The position numbers and the translations under genes are program-made. 64,000 nucleotides of DNA from Tritrichomonas musculus (Eukaryota; Parabasalia; Tritrichomonadida; Tritrichomonadidae): assembly GCA_039105265.1 (NCBI GenBank), contig JAPFFF010000035.1, positions 62,001 to 126,000 on the forward strand, written 5' to 3'. Shown piece after piece: positions 59,798 through 64,000 of this stretch (positions are counted from its first letter, which is position 1; each line of letters opens with the position of its first letter). The notes under the pieces are model-generated. The model was not told the origin of the DNA and ran no database searches. It saw only the letters and a program-made list of their open reading frames with translations.

Positions 59798-61744
59798 TTA
59801 ATCAAACGCTATCACTCTTTTTACAGTTGCTGCCCTCTTTCTACTTTTTTGACCGAATGATGAAGGTCTCCTTTCAGAAGGATCTATAGACTTTGATTTA
59901 GTGAACTCATCTAATTTTGTTTCCACGTAATCCTGAAAAGTTTGTGACTCAAGCAAAAACTCATAAAAATTCAAATCTTCAGGCTTCACGGATGCAAGGA
60001 AGAGTGACTGATTGAATATTGTAATTTTTTCTTGAGCATTTGTAACGAAATAACCGTTTAATGTATCAGAAAAAATGAAATCCAACGGTTCATGCAAAAT
60101 ACCAAGAATTTTATCCATTGTCTCCATTGACAAGACGACTTTGTGATTCAGTTTCTTCTTGAATTCGAGCGGGAATTTGTAAGGATTGTTGTCATTCAGC
60201 AGTTCTGGTATTGAAGGTCTTTTATCGAATGAAGGAAACTCATGAATTTGGGCGGTTATAACTTTTTCATTGTCACTTTCCTTACTTTTATTGGCTGTCT
60301 GGTCAAAGTCGCTCTTATTGACCGTGTAATGACGCCTTCGTGCAGGTCCTTTAGCGTCATTTGCTTCTTTGCTTTTAGGATCATCATCAACATCAGCATC
60401 AATGACACTGATTGGAGGTGATTTTCTGGGAGGTGAAGTGAAAGATGGTTTAATTCTTGTCTGTTTAGGTGATTCTGGCTTAATGTTATCTGAATTTTTT
60501 TCTTCTTCAGAATTTTTCACTTTTTCTGAAGCTAACAAATCACCCAACTTTTTGACAACATCTTTGAAATTTGGATATTTCGGAAAGAAATTTGATGCTG
60601 TTTTCTTCCTCTTGTCTAAATTGACAATGACTGTTGATTCTAGAAATTGCATCTTGCGAAGCTTTGGTATGTTTGGCATTCCAAAAATGTACGGTGTTGG
60701 CGAATTAAGAAGGTTTAGGTAATCTTCGTTGTTCGGCAAAATGGGCATCACAACACCGCAATAATTGAAAGGTTGAATTAAGGCGAAAAGACCAAACACA
60801 GTCATTGAAACTTCCTGCATTGTTGATCCAATAATTATCACCTGGGCATCTAGAATCAAAGCAGTCAAAATTTCAACGATGTCTGAATTTGAAAGTACAG
60901 AAAAAACAGTGTCAAGTGACGCATACAAAATGAGTCTTGGTATCGGCGTCGTCGGAGGCGGAAAATTGATGATTAATGAAGGTGCAAGTTTGACTGGTGA
61001 TGAAAATAACGTCTTTGAAAAGTGGTCAATTAAAATGGACTTGATTTCTTCGGGTACTTCTATTTGACCATATTGACCAAAGTGACCGTTTAATGTCAAA
61101 CCTTCAAAAACAGTGTCATTGCTTTGCTGGCTAGAATTATCAAATGAAAAACTGGTAGTGCTTTTAATTTTAATGGGTGGTAGAGATCCACAGGATAATC
61201 CAACTATGTAGTGTAAAAATGTAATATGAACATTAAATATTGGGATTTTCGACATCATGACAAAACAAAATTGACTCTTTTTGGTATTTTCTGTTGCATA
61301 AAAAGGTAAAGATGCTGATTTATTGCTTTTTGAAGGTTGTACACAAGCACAAATACCATACATTTTTGTCGTTCTTGCGTTATATTGAAATACAAATTCA
61401 TCAATGATTCCATTTTCAGTTGATGGTGAGTTTTTTTCAATTAATGAAAATGAGAATTTTGATTTTGTAGGATTTTGAACATCTGAAAATGGATTTGAGA
61501 GTTGAAGAATGTTTCCAATAGGAATGTTTGGCTGTTCAAAAGCTGGATAAGCCACAAGAATCGTTTTTTGTGTATCTTTCTTTGAATTTGGTGGAATTCC
61601 AAAAATAAAAAATTGATCTGCAATCCGTACTTCGGAAAATCGTTTCGTAGTTTGCAAACTTCCTAAATTTTTACGATATGAAATTTCTTTTTCCATTTCC
61701 TGTTCAAATTGGATGCAATCCCAATGAAGTTTATCATTGCTCAT
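59798..61744 (-). CDS. DENN-domain protein, 648 aa
   Basis: Upstream DENN part at about 40-190 (FSEVRIADQFFIFGIPPN, ending in a segment near FVMMSKIPIFNVHITFLHYI), central DENN at about 265-400 (DIVEILTALILDAQVIIIGS, GLFALIQPFNYCGVVMPILP, SPTPYIFGMPNIPK), a Ser/Lys/Pro-rich insert (about 420-510), and a downstream DENN part after 515 (FPLEFKKKLNHKVVLSM). DENN proteins are exchange factors that load GTP on Rab GTPases and so steer vesicle traffic. The C-terminus is basic (SRKRAATVKR). Start ATG at 61744 (MSNDKLHWDCIQFEQEMEKE). Sub-family and target Rab are unknown. Confidence 0.85.
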   Translation of the reverse strand: MSNDKLHWDCIQFEQEMEKEISYRKNLGSLQTTKRFSEVRIADQFFIFGIPPNSKKDTQKTILVAYPAFEQPNIPIGNILQLSNPFSDVQNPTKSKFSFSLIEKNSPSTENGIIDEFVFQYNARTTKMYGICACVQPSKSNKSASLPFYATENTKKSQFCFVMMSKIPIFNVHITFLHYIVGLSCGSLPPIKIKSTTSFSFDNSSQQSNDTVFEGLTLNGHFGQYGQIEVPEEIKSILIDHFSKTLFSSPVKLAPSLIINFPPPTTPIPRLILYASLDTVFSVLSNSDIVEILTALILDAQVIIIGSTMQEVSMTVFGLFALIQPFNYCGVVMPILPNNEDYLNLLNSPTPYIFGMPNIPKLRKMQFLESTVIVNLDKRKKTASNFFPKYPNFKDVVKKLGDLLASEKVKNSEEEKNSDNIKPESPKQTRIKPSFTSPPRKSPPISVIDADVDDDPKSKEANDAKGPARRRHYTVNKSDFDQTANKSKESDNEKVITAQIHEFPSFDKRPSIPELLNDNNPYKFPLEFKKKLNHKVVLSMETMDKILGILHEPLDFIFSDTLNGYFVTNAQEKITIFNQSLFLASVKPEDLNFYEFLLESQTFQDYVETKLDEFTKSKSIDPSERRPSSFGQKSRKRAATVKRVIAFD

Positions 61745-62063
61745 TTTTTACAAAATTTTAATTTTTGAGAATTAGGGTTAATTTTTGTGAGGTGTTTGAA
61801 AATTTTTAAAAGAAATTAACTTTTTATGTTTATTTTATTTTTGCATGTTTATTGTAATTAAAGCAAATATTTTAGAATATTTTCATTTTTTAAATTTATA
61901 GATAATAATATTATTATCTAAATTATAAAATTTAACGTTAAATATTGAATAAACATTAAGATACATATGATTATTTTTTTGATTATAAAAGCAATTGAGG
62001 ACTTTTTCAAAGGGTTTGATTTCAATTCGATTTTCAAATTAGTTTTTTTCTTCTCAAACTTCA
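61745..62063. other. intergenic region
   Basis: AT-rich 5' flank of the DENN gene up to the transposon. No gene seen. Confidence 0.5.
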
Positions 62064-62065
62064 TA

Positions 62066-63572
62066 GGTGTGCTAAAATTTTGTCAGAAATTTACAGTTTA
62101 TGGAGGATTGGTATGAATTTTAATTATAAATTTTTATATTTATAATTATATCTATATTTATAATTTTTAAGTAATATTTACCATACATTATAAAGATATT
62201 ATTAATTTTAATCCAAATAATTTTTTGAAGGTGAACTTTAATTCAAAATTTGAATTATTCTTATAAGAAATGAATTCAATAGTTAATCGTCGTTAACAAA
62301 AGTTATTTTATTTTTAAAATTTTTAATTTAAAAAGTTAAATTTCTTATCAATATTTTTTCGGCAATTGAAAAAGTTGATTTTTTATTAAAAATTAAAATT
62401 AAAATCTTACTTGATTGCCTTGCACTTCGAGGCATTGTTTCAATTTCTTTGGAAAAGAATCAATCAAAGAATTGTTTGTTGCTAAACTTAGATTATTCCA
62501 TATAAAGAATAAAATGTGTGTTCAGGAAACATTTGCAATTTCAGCTCCAGGGATTTCAGGAAACATTATTGCTTTAACGCACATGAAATACTTGATATCA
62601 TTTGTTAATATTTGTGGTCGGCAGGGTTGTGTTTTTTCTGGTCTCCCTTCATCAATCTATTTAGCTACTGCTTTGACGCAATTTAACGAAATACTTAATG
62701 CATCAGCTGTTTTGCTTTTATTAAAATTGTGCGATTGCAGAACCGCTTGCGATTAAATTATTGCGTTCGTTTGTATTTTTTGGTAAAGAAAACATATAAA
62801 TAAAAGGTCAAAAGATTGACCAACAATTGATTCATAAATTCATGAATAGGTCATTAAATTTGAATGAATTTGAAACGAATTTTAAATTTCTCTCAAATTA
62901 TTTTTAAATAAATTTTCTCAATTTTTTTAATGAAACATGAAAATTTCTCTCAAATTTCTTATCAATATTTTTTAGGACCACTATAGAAAGTTTCAATTGA
63001 ATATTTGGCCGATAATTTTTTTCTTATTATCAGCATATTCGGGAAAATTGGGAAAAAATAGGTTAAATTCTTCCATTTTGGTTTCTTTTATGACCTATGC
63101 ATTATATCATAATTCATAATTTTCTTTTTGAAATTCAAATCGTATCTGTTATTTATATTTATTATTAATATCCTTCACAATATGCAAGTTTATGGATAAT
63201 ATCATATTTTTATCTGATATATTGCATAAAATTTTCATAAACTTTGATTGTTTCTGTTAGTTCATCAAACAAAATGTATTAGGCATATTGTTCTTATTTT
63301 TTCTTAATTCATTGCAATTTTTGCCATCTTTAGTGGCTTTCATCATGTTTTTTAGTTATCTTTTTATAACTAGCAGCGATAAAATATGTATTTAAAAAAA
63401 TCGTCAAAAAATAATCCAAAATATCTCAAAAAAGTATGGTAAATCAATATGTATTATTTAAAAATTAGTATATATGCTATTAAACATTAATAAAATATCA
63501 TTATAGTGACATTTGACCGTAAAAAAGAATTTGAGTACTTTATTTTGACACTATACAAAATTTTAGCACACC
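62066..63572 (-). mobile_element. Tc1/mariner-type DNA transposon, internally deleted, 1507 bp
   Basis: Perfect 18-bp terminal inverted repeats GGTGTGCTAAAATTTTGT at both ends, flanked by TA on both sides (62064-62065 and 63573-63574), the target-site duplication of Tc1/mariner elements. The only coding trace is a transposase relic on the minus strand at 62399-62775. About 800 bp of AT-rich, non-coding DNA lies between it and the right end. The element has probably been immobile for long. Confidence 0.85.
62399..62775 (-). pseudogene. Tc1/mariner transposase relic: HTH part joined to C-terminus
   Basis: The minus-strand frame reads a helix-turn-helix segment (KTADALSISLNCVKAVAK), then DEGRPEKTQPCRPQILT with the family GRP motif, and PGAEIA. 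It continues directly with the C-terminal signature of Tc1 transposases (WNNLSL then SLIDSFPKKLKQCLEVQGNQ). Two stops (TAG after VKAVAK, TGA after EIANVS) lie in the frame, and the DDE catalytic core between the two parts is missing. The opposite strand carries a 113-residue frame that is only a shadow. Confidence 0.7.
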
Positions 63573-63654
63573 TATTCTCAAGCATTTTGAATTTGACTTT
63601 AAAATTTTTTTTTGTTTTTGAGTCATTTTTTTAATAAATGATATTTCTACTTTT

Positions 63655-63723
63655 ATGTTTAATAAAACACCATTATTCATTGCTGCTGAAAAATGTAATT
63701 TCGAAATAATTGGGTTTTTATAA
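63655..63723 (+). pseudogene. single ankyrin-repeat relic
   Basis: A short frame reads NKTPLFIAAEKCNFEIIGFL before a stop, a good match to one ankyrin repeat (TPLHxAA...G...I...L). It lies just outside the transposon's right end, which may have split an older ankyrin gene. Confidence 0.45.
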
Positions 63724-63893
63724 GAAGCATAAAATCGATATCAATATAAAAACTATTTTAAATTATTGAATAGGAAGTTTAACCATTAATCCGATTTTCA
63801 TTTTTGTTTTTATATAATTATTGATATCAAAAAAATCATTTCGTGGATGTTCATTACTTAAGGGTAAAATTCAATCTTGAACTTTTTCAATGA

Positions 63894-64000
63894 ATAAGCT
63901 ATTCAAAATTTGTTCCCATTCCTCCATCTGCAACAGCTATCGGAACAAAAACTTTTGGCGAATGTTCATCGATTCCTACATCAATTTCATGTATTAGTGG
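63894..64000 (+). pseudogene. BspA-like LRR fragment at the window edge
   Basis: The frame after a TGA at 63891 reads IPPSATAIGTKTFGECSSI and continues to the edge. This is the BspA repeat pattern (IP-S-V-T-I-G-AF-C-SL). No ATG precedes it, so it is a relic or the inner part of a gene that continues beyond the window. Confidence 0.45.

Noticed and set aside
62415-62756. 113-residue plus-strand ORF in the transposon
   Set aside because: It lies antisense to the recognisable transposase relic and shows no family pattern of its own.

Overview
This is a nuclear segment from an anaerobic parabasalid protist, most like Tritrichomonas or Trichomonas. The evidence is: very AT-rich intergenic DNA with long poly-A/poly-T tracts; intronless genes on both strands; initiator-like TCA(C/T)TTT motifs 10-20 bases before several ATGs; and the typical trichomonad gene families (TKL-type kinases with Sel1 or ankyrin repeats, BspA-like leucine-rich repeats, BTB-BACK-F5/8C proteins, Cys-rich one-pass surface proteins). 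The standard code with all three stops fits. Species is inferred, not proven. | Layout. 1-2.8 kb: end of a Cys-rich surface protein, then a decayed repeat-rich tail. 2.8-11.5 kb: a kinase-ankyrin gene cut off at the edge of an inverted duplication whose arms (about 4150-5455 and 10158-11494) each hold an RI-type LRR gene and a tRNA-Glu; a kinase-Sel1 gene lies between them. 11.6-16.9 kb: a HECT fragment, an orphan ORF, a BspA-like gene and a broken Sel1-kinase gene. 17.1-22.8 kb: a 1903-residue kinase/Sel1/pseudokinase/BspA chimera. 23-29.2 kb: a zinc-finger relic and a giant thioredoxin/CAP surface protein. 29.2-32 kb: AT-rich DNA without genes. 32-38.3 kb: MyTH4-RhoGAP, an FlK-like thioesterase, and a kinase that appears fused to a POT1/TEBP-like OB fold. 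39-55 kb: BTB-F5/8C genes in a direct segmental duplication (about 41388-47232 and 50927-54993); the second copy has lost its macro-domain gene and gained a GC-rich palindrome and a tRNA-Leu. 55-64 kb: caspase-like protein, compact XRN-like nuclease, BspA relic, tRNA-Thr, DENN protein, an internally deleted Tc1/mariner element and edge fragments. | Function. There are no operons. The kinases, RhoGAP and DENN proteins suggest signalling, actin and vesicle traffic; the Cys-rich, CAP and Phe/Ser-stalk proteins suggest the cell surface; HECT, UBR-like and BTB pieces suggest ubiquitin chemistry. Gene birth and death is the dominant theme: at least ten relics carry stops, frameshifts or truncations beside intact relatives, and duplication or transposon edges explain several of them.
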